Shown here one piece after another: positions 7,268-16,051 of a DNA stretch of 55,364 nucleotides. This DNA is from Limnothrix sp. CACIAM 69d (GTDB taxonomy: Bacteria > Cyanobacteriota > Cyanobacteriia > CACIAM-69d), in contig MKGP02000059.1 in NCBI GenBank assembly GCA_001913845.2, positions 1 through 55,364 of the forward strand, given 5' to 3'. Made by a program: the position numbers and the translations under genes. The number at the start of each line of letters is the position of its first letter. Position 1 is the first letter of the stretch. The notes below the pieces were generated by a model. The model worked only from the letters and a program-made list of their open reading frames with translations, was not told where the DNA came from and ran no database searches.

Positions 7268-7992
7268 GACGGCTTTCTCCTTGTTCTTATGCCGACACCC
7301 TATCTTAGAGGATGTTTCAAGCGTCCGAATTGATCGTTCAAGCTGATCGATCGGCCGATCAGTCCAGCCCAACGGATCGGCCGATGAACCCTTGCCCCAT
7401 TGGCTTCAACTGAAGACCGAGAAAATCCGGGTAGGGGCGTACGGCCGTACGCCCCTACAGGGTGGATGGGTTTCGATCAACGTTGATTGGGATGATTTTG
7501 AACAGGCTCACCGTTAAGTTGAAGCACCTGCCCTTGCCCGGGCCCCAAAAACTAGCAAAGATTCAGACCTCCCCCCTAGTCAGCTCAAGTTCAGCTCAAT
7601 TGAGGTCGCCCATCACAGTTGGCTAACCTGAATCAGTGGTGCTGATTGGGTTGAATTGCTCAGGCTGAATTTCCAAAATTTCGCCGCGCTGTCTTCATTT
7701 CAGCCCGCGTCCCTTGGACTCAGAACCATGGCAACAGGGCAGAAATTGAGGAGATTGATCTCAGCATTGACCCGAGATCGAAGCCGGTTTTTGCTCGACG
7801 ACAAGCTGTTAGAAACTGAAAAAAAACTTCAGATAGCTACAAATTGTCAGTTCCTATGGTCACATCCCGAGAGTTTATGGATAGAATATGCGATTGAAAC
7901 CGCTATTCGGTAGGGGTTTCAGCCACTCATTCTACTGATTGCCGACCCGGAAACTGGGTTGGCTCCCTTTCGCATTCAGGAGATTTCGGATT
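7268..7992. other. 725-bp gene-poor region upstream of HU
   Basis: It contains a lone AGAGGATGT-type repeat end (7307-7323), the GATCGATCGGCCGATC palindrome near 7346-7362, a 28-bp perfect palindrome (7431-7458), and AT-rich sequence that presumably carries the HU promoter. An 85-codon frame at 7656-7913 has no recognisable features and was not called. Confidence 0.6.
7431..7458. repeat. 28-bp perfect palindrome
   Basis: Left half GTAGGGGCGTACGG (7431-7444) is exactly complementary to the right half (7445-7458). It looks like a dispersed extragenic palindrome. There is only one copy in this window. Confidence 0.8.
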
Positions 7993-8268
7993 ATGAATAA
8001 AGGCGAGCTGATTGATAAGGTGGCCGAAAAGGCGAATGTCACCAAAAAGCAGGCCGATCAAGTGCTGACGGCCGCTCTTGACTCGATCGTGGAAGCGGTT
8101 TCGTCGGGCGAAAAGGTGACTTTGGTGGGGTTTGGCTCATTTGAGCGCCGTGAGCGGAAGTCCCGCGAAGGCCGCAACCCCAAAACCGGCCAAAAGATGG
8201 AAATTCCGGCCACCTGTGTTCCCGCCTTTTCTGCCGGTAAGTTGTTCAAGGAAAAGGTTGCGCCTTAG
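7993..8268 (+). CDS. hup: HU-family DNA-binding protein
   Basis: The 91-residue nucleoid protein carries the family signature GFGSFERRERKSREGRNPKT (about residues 46-65), followed by the conserved PAFSAGKLFKEKV end. HU bends and compacts DNA as a dimer. The frame opens at 7939, but the ATG at 7993 gives the canonical MNKGELIDKVAEKA start. AGGAG lies about 10 bp upstream. Monocistronic: the next gene lies 275 bp downstream. Confidence 0.97.
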   Translation: MNKGELIDKVAEKANVTKKQADQVLTAALDSIVEAVSSGEKVTLVGFGSFERRERKSREGRNPKTGQKMEIPATCVPAFSAGKLFKEKVAP

Positions 8269-8543
8269 GCAATCCCCTAAGCGCCCTTTCAGGTCTCTGT
8301 GGTTGCCATGGCCGACTGGTGTTTGAGGGTCGGTCATGGAATTTGTTTTACCAGCGCCCAACAATCTGCATGGCAAAGCAGCGAGCTGCCCTTGGGCCGA
8401 TCGAATGGGCCGATCGAACCAGGCCCGCGAGTTGCAAGTGCATTGGGGTTTGGGATTAATCGCCCTGGCGGGATGAATCAACGGAAAAGCATCGGTTGTA
8501 GACTAAATCCCGACTGCCCGACCCATCATTTTGCAAATTTGCC

Positions 8544-9311
8544 ATGCACGCTTCCATGGATGCTTCCCCGATCGCCCCGCGCCCGTTGAAGGCTACGGTG
8601 CTTCAGTTGCCGGTTCATCTGCTGGATGACTACACCCAGTGGTTGTTGGATCGGCGACAGGAGGGGGGCGCACAGGTGGTGACCCTCAATGCGGAAATGG
8701 CGATCGAGGGGGAACGAAACGCCCGGTTGGGAGAAACCATCCGCCAAGCCGATTTGTGCATTCCCGATGGGGCCGGCGTGGCCCTATACCTGAAGCTGCG
8801 GGGCTATCGCCAAGTGCGTCGGGTTCCGGGCATTGAGTTAGCAGAATCGGTGCTGACGGCCTTTGGTCGATCGCCCAATGCCTATGGAACCGTTTGGTGT
8901 TATGGCGGTCAACCGGGTGTTGCACAGGCGGCGGCCCAAGCCTGGGAAAAACGGGCCCCCGGCATTCAATTTTCAGGGATTTATCACGGCTTTTTGAGCG
9001 AAGACGAGCGATCGACCATGGTGCAATCCATGCGGGAAGCCCAACCGGGTCTGATTTTGGTGGCACTGGGTGTTCCTCGCCAAGAATATTGGATTGCGGA
9101 ACACCGCCACCTTTGTCCCAATGCCATTTGGATTGGTGTTGGGGGCAGTTTTGATATTTGGTCGGGCACAAAGGAGCGCGCGCCCGCTTGGTTTTGCGAA
9201 AACAATCTGGAATGGCTCTATCGGCTCTATCAAGAGCCTTGGCGTTGGCGGCGAATGCTGGCTTTGCCGAAGTTTGCTTGGCGGGCGCTGCTGGAAACGC
9301 TACGCCTCTAA
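8544..9311 (+). CDS. WecG/TagA/CpsF-family glycosyltransferase
   Basis: The 255-residue GT26-type enzyme transfers a sugar (for example N-acetylmannosamine or its uronate) to a lipid-linked acceptor in surface polysaccharide synthesis. Family blocks are present: VVTLNAEM, IPDGAGVALYLKLRG, RVPGIEL, LVALGVPRQEYWI and GVGGSFDIWSG, with the C-terminal EWLYRLYQEPWRWRRM that associates with membrane. The exact donor is not predictable. The stop codon TAA (9309-9311) abuts an inverted-repeat element shared with the convergent gene. An in-frame ATG at 8556 is an alternative start. Confidence 0.93.
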   Translation: MHASMDASPIAPRPLKATVLQLPVHLLDDYTQWLLDRRQEGGAQVVTLNAEMAIEGERNARLGETIRQADLCIPDGAGVALYLKLRGYRQVRRVPGIELAESVLTAFGRSPNAYGTVWCYGGQPGVAQAAAQAWEKRAPGIQFSGIYHGFLSEDERSTMVQSMREAQPGLILVALGVPRQEYWIAEHRHLCPNAIWIGVGGSFDIWSGTKERAPAWFCENNLEWLYRLYQEPWRWRRMLALPKFAWRALLETLRL

Positions 9312-9443
9312 GAGGATGTCTGAAAAGCCAAAATCGATACTCTGCACGCCTCATCGATCGACGAAGACAAGGGGCTTAAGCCCCTTGCCCCCACGACTAT
9401 TGGTGCATTGCCCGTGCCAAAAGACGCTTTTTAGACATCCTCT
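9311..9443. mobile_element. 133-bp TIR element filling a convergent gene gap
   Basis: AGAGGATGTCTGAAAAGC (9311-9328) is repeated inverted at 9426-9443 (GCTTTTTAGACATCCTCT, one mismatch). The 20-bp palindrome CAAGGGGCTTAAGCCCCTTG sits inside at 9368-9387. The element starts in the stop codon of the glycosyltransferase gene and ends in the stop codon of the opposite gene (9442-9444). It could therefore act as a two-way terminator. No transposase is encoded. Confidence 0.75.
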
Positions 9444-10032
9444 AAAACATGCCTTCAGGAATGGGAATATTGCCGCTGTTGTAGTCGTCCCAAACTCGGA
9501 ACAGAAACATCCGTCGATCGCGGGCAGTGTTGCTGTAGCTTTCTAGCTCCGATCGGAACAGTTTGCGGAGTGTGGGGTTTTGAGCCAGATTCAGCAACTC
9601 CTGAAGCTCGGTTTCAGAAAACTGGCTATCGAGACGACGACTGTAATTAAGGGCGACGGTTTTCCAGCCGGCCCGCTCCTTGAGTACTTCATTCAACCAG
9701 TTAATAAATTTCAGGGACTGGTTGGGCGAAACGGCTAAATCTACAGCATTTCCCAAATATTGATCGTAGCGTTCAGCAACTCCCAGTTCTTGCAAAACAG
9801 CGGTGATCAGTTGCCGTTTGGTCATGGGCTGTTCAGGCAGGGCCGGCGTAGTTTGCGCAAGCCGATCGCCAGGACTTTCGCTGATCAAATTCACGGTGTC
9901 TTGAGGAGCGATCGGCTCTGTGGCACTGGCTGGCTGCAAATGGGCGATCGCCATGGCAATGCAAAGGCCGGCCGCCGCAAGGGCGATCGATTGCCAAAAA
10001 TTAATCCAACGAACTTGTTTGAGATGGGTCAT
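9442..10032 (-). CDS. Secreted helical protein (DUF2059-like)
   Basis: The 196-residue protein has an N-terminal signal or anchor (residues about 12-32, FWQSIALAAAGLCIAMAIA) and a helical C-terminal region. Phrases such as ELQELLNLAQNPTLRKLFRSELE resemble the DUF2059 pattern of periplasmic proteins. That assignment is from memory and unverified. The stop codon TAG is made partly from the repeat element that fills the convergent gap. No catalytic motif was seen. Confidence 0.65.
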   Translation of the reverse strand: MTHLKQVRWINFWQSIALAAAGLCIAMAIAHLQPASATEPIAPQDTVNLISESPGDRLAQTTPALPEQPMTKRQLITAVLQELGVAERYDQYLGNAVDLAVSPNQSLKFINWLNEVLKERAGWKTVALNYSRRLDSQFSETELQELLNLAQNPTLRKLFRSELESYSNTARDRRMFLFRVWDDYNSGNIPIPEGMF

Positions 10033-10101
10033 ATCAGTGACTAAAAAAAAGAGAAGAAAGCGGTTGAAGGATGAAGATCTTTGGCTAATTTGCGCAAGGT
10101 A

Positions 10102-12834
10102 CTAGCGGCCAGATTGCGATCGCTCTCGTTTGCCGATCGTGCCGCGAGTGACTCCCAGTTGGCTGGACAGTTGCAAATCTTGCCAAAGTTCAGTGCCGGA
10201 AATTTCGCCCCGCAGGAGTTGTTGATAGCGGCCGATCGCGTGACTGACCCGATCGGGCGGTTCATTGAGAAACTCCAACCGGAATCGCCGGGCCCCGGAC
10301 ACAATTAACCGTTGCACCACCTCTGCGCCCGTCTGTGCCACCCCATTAAACACCGTGTTTCGACAGCCCGCATCCGCCTGTAACCGATGCTCCACCCCGG
10401 CTCGATCGCGCAGGGTAACCGTTTGTTTTTCGCAGGGACGACCGCAGTTTTTGTGATCGGTTCCGGTGGACAAAAAAGCGCAAAAAACACAATGCTCCAT
10501 GTGGAACATGGGCATATGTTGATGAATCGTAATTTCCAACCAATCGGGAGGACAAGCTTTCAGCAAATCGACCAATTGATCGGCATTTAAATCGTAGGAA
10601 GCCGTGAGGCCGGCCAGTTGAAATTCTTGCTGAAAATAGCTGGCGGCGATCGGGTTGGCCACATTCAGCGAAAAATCACCCATGCAGCGATCTTGGGCAA
10701 AAAAGCTGAGGTGGTCATAATTTCGCACCAAATAGCCATCCGCGTTACTATTGCGAACTTGCTGCAAAATCCAGGTTTCACCGGTTTTGTAAATCCGAGG
10801 GGGCGCAACCCAAAGGGCTTGTTGATCCGATTGTTTTTGGGTGCGAAACCACTCCACCAGCGATCGATATTGGCGCGGATCCTCTAATTCGCAATAGAGC
10901 CGATCGATTCCAGCGGCCATGGCGCTGGCCAGTTGGGCCCGGTTGCGCACCAAAACCGACAGTTGGGCCAGCTCCGGAGCCGGTCGATCGCCCATGGCGG
11001 GCCAAAGATCGCGCGATCGCGCCGTGGCGTGCAATGTCCAGCGGGGTGGCTGGGCCCGCTGCTGTTCCAGTTGAGCCACCAAGTCTCGCCGCATTCGGTT
11101 TAGCTCGCTGGCGGGCAAAATCACCTCGCCACTGAGTTGTTGCTCAAAGCGATCGAGCCGAAAAGCCGTATTGCCCAGCCGGCCAAACTGGTCTTGCAGT
11201 CGCTCGGCCGTGAGGGGTTGGCGCTCTGCCGCCGCCAGGGGCATGGTGGACACCACTTGGGCAATGTGGCCCAGCTCATCTCGGGCGATCGCGGTGGCGG
11301 GCTGACCCAGCACCCCATGGAATTCGATGGCGATTGGGCGCTGAAATTTGGGTTGCTCGCCCGCGTAGGTTTGGCGCACCCGCTTTTCCAGTTCCGGATC
11401 GGAAGTTTTCCATAGTCGATCGCCCGATCGCACCCGTCGCAAATCCAACTTACTGAAGCGATCGACCCGCAAGCCCCACAGCTCGCCCGATCGTCCCGGT
11501 TCGCGCACCTCACAGATGCGGCCGCCCTGTTCGCCGCCGACTCCATCCAGACCAATGCCATCGCCAGGGCTGAGGTGCAAACCAGTCGATCGCACCCAGA
11601 GCCAATCGCCCTCCACCCGCGCCACTTCGCCCAAATAGGCCCCGCGCTTTTTGGCATATTCCCCATGCACCAGCGCTTGGTTATTGATGCCCTCAAACCA
11701 GCCCGTGAACAGGCCGCGAGAAAAGGACATTTCCAACTCGTAGCGATCGGCTTCGTAGCGATCGGCCGACTCAGCCGATCGCGGTGCTTGTGTCTGCAAT
11801 CGTGATGGGGCAAGGGGCTTAAGCCCCTTGTCTAGCCTGTCACTCACCGATGGATGGTCGATCTCGGCTCGATTCTGTAACACCGAGTCAGCAAGGGGAT
11901 TCAGTCCCTTGTCTACCCGGCTGGCCACGGTTGCCACCGCCCGATCGAGCGCTTGGCGATAAATCCTTGTGGTGCTGGCCACATATTCCGGCGCTTTCAA
12001 CCGGCCTTCAATTTTCAGGCAACTGACCCCCGCCGCCACCAACTCCGACAACACTGGCAGCCCAGACAAATCCTGGGGACTGAGCAGATAGTCTCGATCG
12101 CCCAAATCCACCACCTGTCCATCGGCCACCAACTCATAGGGCATCCGACAGGCCTGGGCGCATTCCCCCCGATTGGCCGATCGTCCACCCAGCGCCTCAC
12201 TGGTCAAGCATTGGCCCGAATAGGCCACACAGAGGGCCCCATGCACAAACACCTCCAGCGGCAAAGACAAGCCCCGATCGCCCAACTGGGTTTGAATTTT
12301 CTCAATTTCCCGAATCGAACATTCCCGCGCCAACACCACCAACTGGCAACCCAAATTCCGCGCAAACGCCACCCCCGCCGCACTGGTAATCGTCATTTGC
12401 GTTGAAGCATGAATCGGAAAATCCGGCGACAAATGCCGAATCAACCGCACCAACCCCACATCCTGCACGATCACCGCATCCACCCCCGCCGCAATCACCG
12501 ACTTCAGGTAGCGCTCCGCCTCCACCAGCTCATTGGTGAAAATCAGCGTGTTGATCGTCACATAGCCCTTCACCCCACGCCGATGCAGCCAGTCCATCAG
12601 CTCCGGCAAATCCGCCTCCGTGAAGTTTTCGGCCCGCATTCGCGCATTGAAGCGATCGAGACCGAAATAAATCGCATCGGCCCCGTTTTCCACCGCCGCC
12701 TTCGCACAGTCCCAATTGCCCGCCGGAGCCAGCAACTCCGGTCGCCCCAGGGGCCGCGAAGCTGTCACCGCATCCTCTGGGCGCGTGGAGCATGGAACAT
12801 CGGATTGCTGAGCATCGGGCAACGAAGAAAGCAT
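10102..12834 (-). CDS. U32-family peptidase-like protein, long form, with repeat-derived insert
   Basis: The 910-residue protein has an N-terminal U32 TIM-barrel (ELLAPAGNWDCAKAAVENGADAIYFG split over residues about 33-60). The U32 signature follows (VFVHGALCVAYSGQC, then NRGECAQACRMPY, about 188-230). A C-terminal cysteine cluster (HMEHCVFCAFLS, then CGRPCEKQ) is present. Long U32 proteins include RlhA, which hydroxylates 23S rRNA; whether this one does so is unproved. The ATG at 12834 was chosen over the frame opening at 12978, because the first 48 residues have no family resemblance. Residues about 305-345 are an insert encoded by two copies of the CAAGGGG palindrome (11811-11830 and 11892-11911), giving DKGLNPLAD and DKGLKPLAP in the protein. 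Confidence 0.88.
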   Translation of the reverse strand: MLSSLPDAQQSDVPCSTRPEDAVTASRPLGRPELLAPAGNWDCAKAAVENGADAIYFGLDRFNARMRAENFTEADLPELMDWLHRRGVKGYVTINTLIFTNELVEAERYLKSVIAAGVDAVIVQDVGLVRLIRHLSPDFPIHASTQMTITSAAGVAFARNLGCQLVVLARECSIREIEKIQTQLGDRGLSLPLEVFVHGALCVAYSGQCLTSEALGGRSANRGECAQACRMPYELVADGQVVDLGDRDYLLSPQDLSGLPVLSELVAAGVSCLKIEGRLKAPEYVASTTRIYRQALDRAVATVASRVDKGLNPLADSVLQNRAEIDHPSVSDRLDKGLKPLAPSRLQTQAPRSAESADRYEADRYELEMSFSRGLFTGWFEGINNQALVHGEYAKKRGAYLGEVARVEGDWLWVRSTGLHLSPGDGIGLDGVGGEQGGRICEVREPGRSGELWGLRVDRFSKLDLRRVRSGDRLWKTSDPELEKRVRQTYAGEQPKFQRPIAIEFHGVLGQPATAIARDELGHIAQVVSTMPLAAAERQPLTAERLQDQFGRLGNTAFRLDRFEQQLSGEVILPASELNRMRRDLVAQLEQQRAQPPRWTLHATARSRDLWPAMGDRPAPELAQLSVLVRNRAQLASAMAAGIDRLYCELEDPRQYRSLVEWFRTQKQSDQQALWVAPPRIYKTGETWILQQVRNSNADGYLVRNYDHLSFFAQDRCMGDFSLNVANPIAASYFQQEFQLAGLTASYDLNADQLVDLLKACPPDWLEITIHQHMPMFHMEHCVFCAFLSTGTDHKNCGRPCEKQTVTLRDRAGVEHRLQADAGCRNTVFNGVAQTGAEVVQRLIVSGARRFRLEFLNEPPDRVSHAIGRYQQLLRGEISGTELWQDLQLSSQLGVTRGTIGKRERSQSGR
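11811..11911. repeat. Two palindromic repeat copies inside the U32 coding sequence
   Basis: A perfect CAAGGGGCTTAAGCCCCTTG lies at 11811-11830 and a diverged copy (CAAGGGGATTCAGTCCCTTG) at 11892-11911. They are spaced 81 bp (27 codons) apart, so both are read in the same frame without a stop on the minus strand. Confidence 0.85.
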
Positions 12835-13408
12835 GATGGGGGTTGAAAGCTGCTGGTGGATTCGTTCAAGAGATTCACTAACCAGTATCAGGAAAAAGTA
12901 CCGCGATCGGTATGTTGGGCGGGCAGTTCCCGCTGAAGTCCTGTAGGCGCGATCGCGGTGGGCTTGCATGGGCTGCAATCACCTTTCGTGGCCCTCAGTT
13001 TCGTTGAATTATTGGTTGAATTATTTTCAGTTGCATGGAAGTTGTGCAGAGTGGCATGGTGTGCAGAGTTGCGTGGAAGCCTGAAATGGGCTAGGCATGA
13101 TGAGTTAGTGATCATTCGTGGTGATCCATCGTCTCAATGGCCTCGGTTCATGGCTTCGGTCAGTCACCTCGGCATCCCACTCTGAGCAGTTTGTCTGGAT
13201 TGTTTGTCGGGATTCGTTTGTGCTGATCAGTTCGTAATGATCAGTTCGTCATGATCAATCTGCCCGGGTCAGTTAGTCTGTCTTAGTCAGGTTGTTCTGA
13301 GAATTCTGGCAGCGGGTGCAGGTTCTGGTTCGATCGAGCCGGTGTTTGCTCCCCTGGCCCAGATCGATCGTTTGAAGTCCCTAGCGTGTCAATTCCTAAA
13401 TAGCAGCA
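12835..13408. other. 574-bp gap upstream of U32 and STAS genes
   Basis: This is the divergent promoter region. Short frames on both strands have no coding character. Near 13224-13262 TGATCAGTTCGTAA and TGATCAGTTCGTCA stand as direct repeats, followed by TGATCAATCTG. No RNA gene was recognised. Confidence 0.6.
13224..13262 (+). repeat. Direct repeats TGATCAGTTCGT(A/C)A
   Basis: Two 14-bp repeats (13224-13237, 13238-13251) and a partial third (13252-13262) lie about 150 bp before the STAS gene. They could be regulator sites or a slipped duplication. Confidence 0.5.
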
Positions 13409-13729
13409 ATGGATCGCCTAAGCATCGTGCAGCCTTTCGGTATTTTGGACGGCAAACAAGCTGGCCGCTTCCGTCAAGAAGTGAGCGATCGGGTTCAATC
13501 AGGGACGCAACATGTCCTGGTTGACTTTCAAGATGTGTCCTTCATGGATAGTTCGGGACTGGGGGCCCTGGTTTTAGCCTTAAAAACGGCTCGATCGGCC
13601 GGAGCCAAACTTTATCTTTGCTCAATTAATGACCAAGTGAAGATGCTGTTTGACCTGACAAGTATGGATCGGGTGTTTGAAATCTATCCCGATCAGGAGT
13701 CGTTCATGGAGCATTTCAATTCCCTTTGA
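13409..13729 (+). CDS. STAS-domain anti-sigma factor antagonist
   Basis: The 106-residue single STAS domain resembles SpoIIAA/RsbV. The phosphorylation segment FMDSSGLGAL is present, with Ser48-Ser49 at the position of the SpoIIAA regulatory serine. Such proteins bind and are phosphorylated by an anti-sigma kinase, or act in the IcfG-type partner switch known in cyanobacteria. A histidine-kinase-like gene follows 325 bp downstream on the same strand. No RsbW-like kinase is in the window. Confidence 0.92.
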   Translation: MDRLSIVQPFGILDGKQAGRFRQEVSDRVQSGTQHVLVDFQDVSFMDSSGLGALVLALKTARSAGAKLYLCSINDQVKMLFDLTSMDRVFEIYPDQESFMEHFNSL

Positions 13730-14054
13730 GGCTCGGTTTAAGGCTCGATCGCCCTCGGGGCCTGGCAGTGAGTGATGGGCAAAAACCCTAGGAATCTGCA
13801 AGATCCCTGTGCAATGCTAGGCATCAACGCTGTGGCGAAGTCTTCAAAACCAAGGCGGATGGATGGGGCGATCGCCCATATGGCCCATCCACAAAGCCCC
13901 AGCGGGGGCCGGTCTGGATTTGCATCTCTGGTGAACTGCCGGTGAATTTTGGGTCAATCCTTGGATTAAAACACCAATTACAACCCTCAGCTAAATCACC
14001 GGATTTGAGCATTTGCATCGGCCCTAGTTCAACTAGCGGAATGAAAGCGCAGTC
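13730..14054. other. 325-bp gap between STAS and kinase-like genes
   Basis: No gene. An imperfect hairpin built on GGGCGATCGCCC (HIP1 core) lies around 13855-13890 (GGATGGGGCGATCGCCCAT and later GGCCCATCC). It may terminate the STAS transcript. Confidence 0.45.
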
Positions 14055-14957
14055 ATGAGTTGGCCAGACTGGACGAGTTTGATCGTAGGGATCGGCATTG
14101 GGTTTTACGGGGCGCTGCGACGCTCAACCAGTCCGGCATCATCACCAGAAACACCCAAATCGCAAGCATTGGCCAACTCGTCCGATTCTGACGATTCAGA
14201 TCCCGATGATTCAGCCTTAGCCGCTGCCTATCATTTGGCGAAACAGTGGGGTGCGTTTCAGGCGGGATTTCTGGCCCGGACAGCCCATGAGTTGCGATCG
14301 CCCATGAGCAGCGCGATCGGGCTGCACCAAATGATTTTGAACGATCTGTGTGATGACTTGGAGGAGGAGCGCCAGTGCGTGGCCGATGCCAACCAAGCGG
14401 CCCAACGGATGGTGAATTTGCTCGATCGCCTGATTGAAGTGTCCAAATTTGATAGCGGAGCCATTGAGCCAGATTTTCAGGTTGTTGCCCTGTCCCTGAT
14501 TTTGGATGACGTGGAAGGGTTGACCTATTTACAGGCGGCAAACCGCAACATTGGCTTGGATTTTGAGGAACCGCCCGAGGTGGATGTGTGGGTGGATTCC
14601 AAGCGAATGCGCCAGTCTTTGGCATTGGTGGTGGATGGTTTGATCACGCAGCTTGCCCAAATTGGCGACAGGGGGCCCATTACCCTGCGCACCTCAGTGA
14701 TGGCGGAAACCGTTCAGATTCAAATTCAAACCACCTGTGCGCTGGAAACCTGGAGCGACCCGATCGACTTGATGGATCCGGGGATGGCCGTTGCCCAGAG
14801 TTTGGTGGATCTGCGAGCGATGGCGGCCCACAGTCAGCTATCACCAATGATGGGCCTGTGGGTGGCTCAGTTGGCGATCGAGTCGATGGATGGGCAATTA
14901 ACGGCTACTTCAAGCGAAAACGGTATGGCACTGCTCTGCACGGTTTCCTTGGCTTAG
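14055..14957 (+). CDS. Histidine-kinase-like protein with degenerate ATPase domain
   Basis: The 300-residue protein has a short N-terminal membrane segment (about residues 8-20), an acidic linker (NSSDSDDSDPDDS) and a HisKA dimerisation domain whose H-box, ARTAHELRSPMSS, contains His78. The C-terminal half follows the length of an HATPase_c domain. However, no Asn-containing N-box (the region reads LALVVDGLITQL), no DxGxG and no GLGL motif can be found. It may dimerise and accept or relay phosphate without autophosphorylating, or it may use an unusual ATP site. The upstream STAS gene is a possible partner. Confidence 0.75.
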   Translation: MSWPDWTSLIVGIGIGFYGALRRSTSPASSPETPKSQALANSSDSDDSDPDDSALAAAYHLAKQWGAFQAGFLARTAHELRSPMSSAIGLHQMILNDLCDDLEEERQCVADANQAAQRMVNLLDRLIEVSKFDSGAIEPDFQVVALSLILDDVEGLTYLQAANRNIGLDFEEPPEVDVWVDSKRMRQSLALVVDGLITQLAQIGDRGPITLRTSVMAETVQIQIQTTCALETWSDPIDLMDPGMAVAQSLVDLRAMAAHSQLSPMMGLWVAQLAIESMDGQLTATSSENGMALLCTVSLA

Positions 14958-14968
14958 GAAGACTTGGG

Positions 14969-16051
14969 CTAACGGCGATCGAGAGTTTCCCGCAGTTCCA
15001 CAGGGGCTTCCAGTAATTGCAGCTTGGCCCGCTCGGCATCGATCGCCACCGGAATCCCGATCGGGAGGGTGAGCTTGTCGGGCACATGGCCCAGGGCCAA
15101 CCCCTGCCAACTGGGAATTCCCAAGGGGCGAATCCAATCATCCAGCACGCGGTTGAGGGAAAGGGCCGGCTCCCGATCACCCGGACTCTCGCAGCGCGTG
15201 CATTGGGCAAATACAAACCCGGCCAACTGATCCAGCACCCCCGCCAGCTTCAGTTGCGACAACAGGCGATCGACCCGATAGACCGGCTCGCCCACCTCTT
15301 CCACCACCAAAATTTTGCCCGCCCACTGAGGTAGATAGGTGGATCCCACCATGGCCGCCAACACCGACAGATTCGCCACCACCAAGGGGCCCTGGGCTTG
15401 GCCGGGGTGAATCACTCGGTGGGTTTGCTGGGGTGGATTTTGGAGGGTGGCCGCTGTCCCTGCCATCAAAACCTGTTGCCAAGCGGCCGTGGAAAATGCA
15501 TTCCAGCGGGAAGCGATTACGGGGCCATGGAAGGTGACCAAGCCCGATCGCTCGTAATAGGCCAACAACAGGGCGCTGATGTCGCTGAAGCCCAAGAGAA
15601 CTTTGGGGTGCGATCGCGCCAACTCCCAATCCAGCAAGGGCAAAATCCGCGCACAGCCCCACCCGCCGCGCGCGCAAATAATCGCCGCCACTTGCGGATC
15701 GGCAAAGGCCCGGTTTAAATCCGCCGCTCGATCCCGATCGCGCCCGGCCAAATAACCATCTCGATCGAATAAATGTCGCCCCGGAATCAGCCGAAATCCT
15801 TGCTGAGTCAACCACTGCCAGCCCTGTTGGAGGTCGGCGGCCGCAACGCGCCCCGCCGGAGCCACAATCGCGATCGTGTCGCCTGGCCGGAGCGATCGCG
15901 GCCGCAGCAGGGGCCGCATTGCCGTTGGCAATGGCGAAGAGGGGGAATCTGCCGCCCTGGTCAGCGATCGGCCGTCGATTTGCGTCGCCAAGGCCAGAGC
16001 ACCCAAACCCCTCAGCCAAAACCGCCGCGATTGCCCATGGTTGATCATCAT
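14969..16051 (-). CDS. Tat-exported LD-carboxypeptidase (peptidase S66)
   Basis: The 360-residue protein has a twin-arginine signal (SRRFWLRGLGALALA, residues about 8-23). The S66 catalytic features are present: the nucleophile serine in LLGFSDISALL, Glu in the EEVGEPVYRVDRLL block and His in LGHVPDK. S66 enzymes trim the terminal D-Ala from murein tetrapeptides (LdcA) or act on microcin-like peptides (MccF). The ORF opens at a TTG (16054); the following ATG at 16049-16051 was used. The gene is convergent with the kinase-like gene, with an 11-bp gap. Confidence 0.9.
   Translation of the reverse strand: MMINHGQSRRFWLRGLGALALATQIDGRSLTRAADSPSSPLPTAMRPLLRPRSLRPGDTIAIVAPAGRVAAADLQQGWQWLTQQGFRLIPGRHLFDRDGYLAGRDRDRAADLNRAFADPQVAAIICARGGWGCARILPLLDWELARSHPKVLLGFSDISALLLAYYERSGLVTFHGPVIASRWNAFSTAAWQQVLMAGTAATLQNPPQQTHRVIHPGQAQGPLVVANLSVLAAMVGSTYLPQWAGKILVVEEVGEPVYRVDRLLSQLKLAGVLDQLAGFVFAQCTRCESPGDREPALSLNRVLDDWIRPLGIPSWQGLALGHVPDKLTLPIGIPVAIDAERAKLQLLEAPVELRETLDRR

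Noticed and set aside
7656..7913. 85-codon plus-strand ORF upstream of HU
   Set aside because: No family resemblance, no ribosome-binding site, and it lies in a repeat-rich leader; probably chance.
12958..13185. 75-codon plus-strand ORF before the STAS gene
   Set aside because: It overlaps the U32 leader on the other strand, is of odd composition and has no motif.
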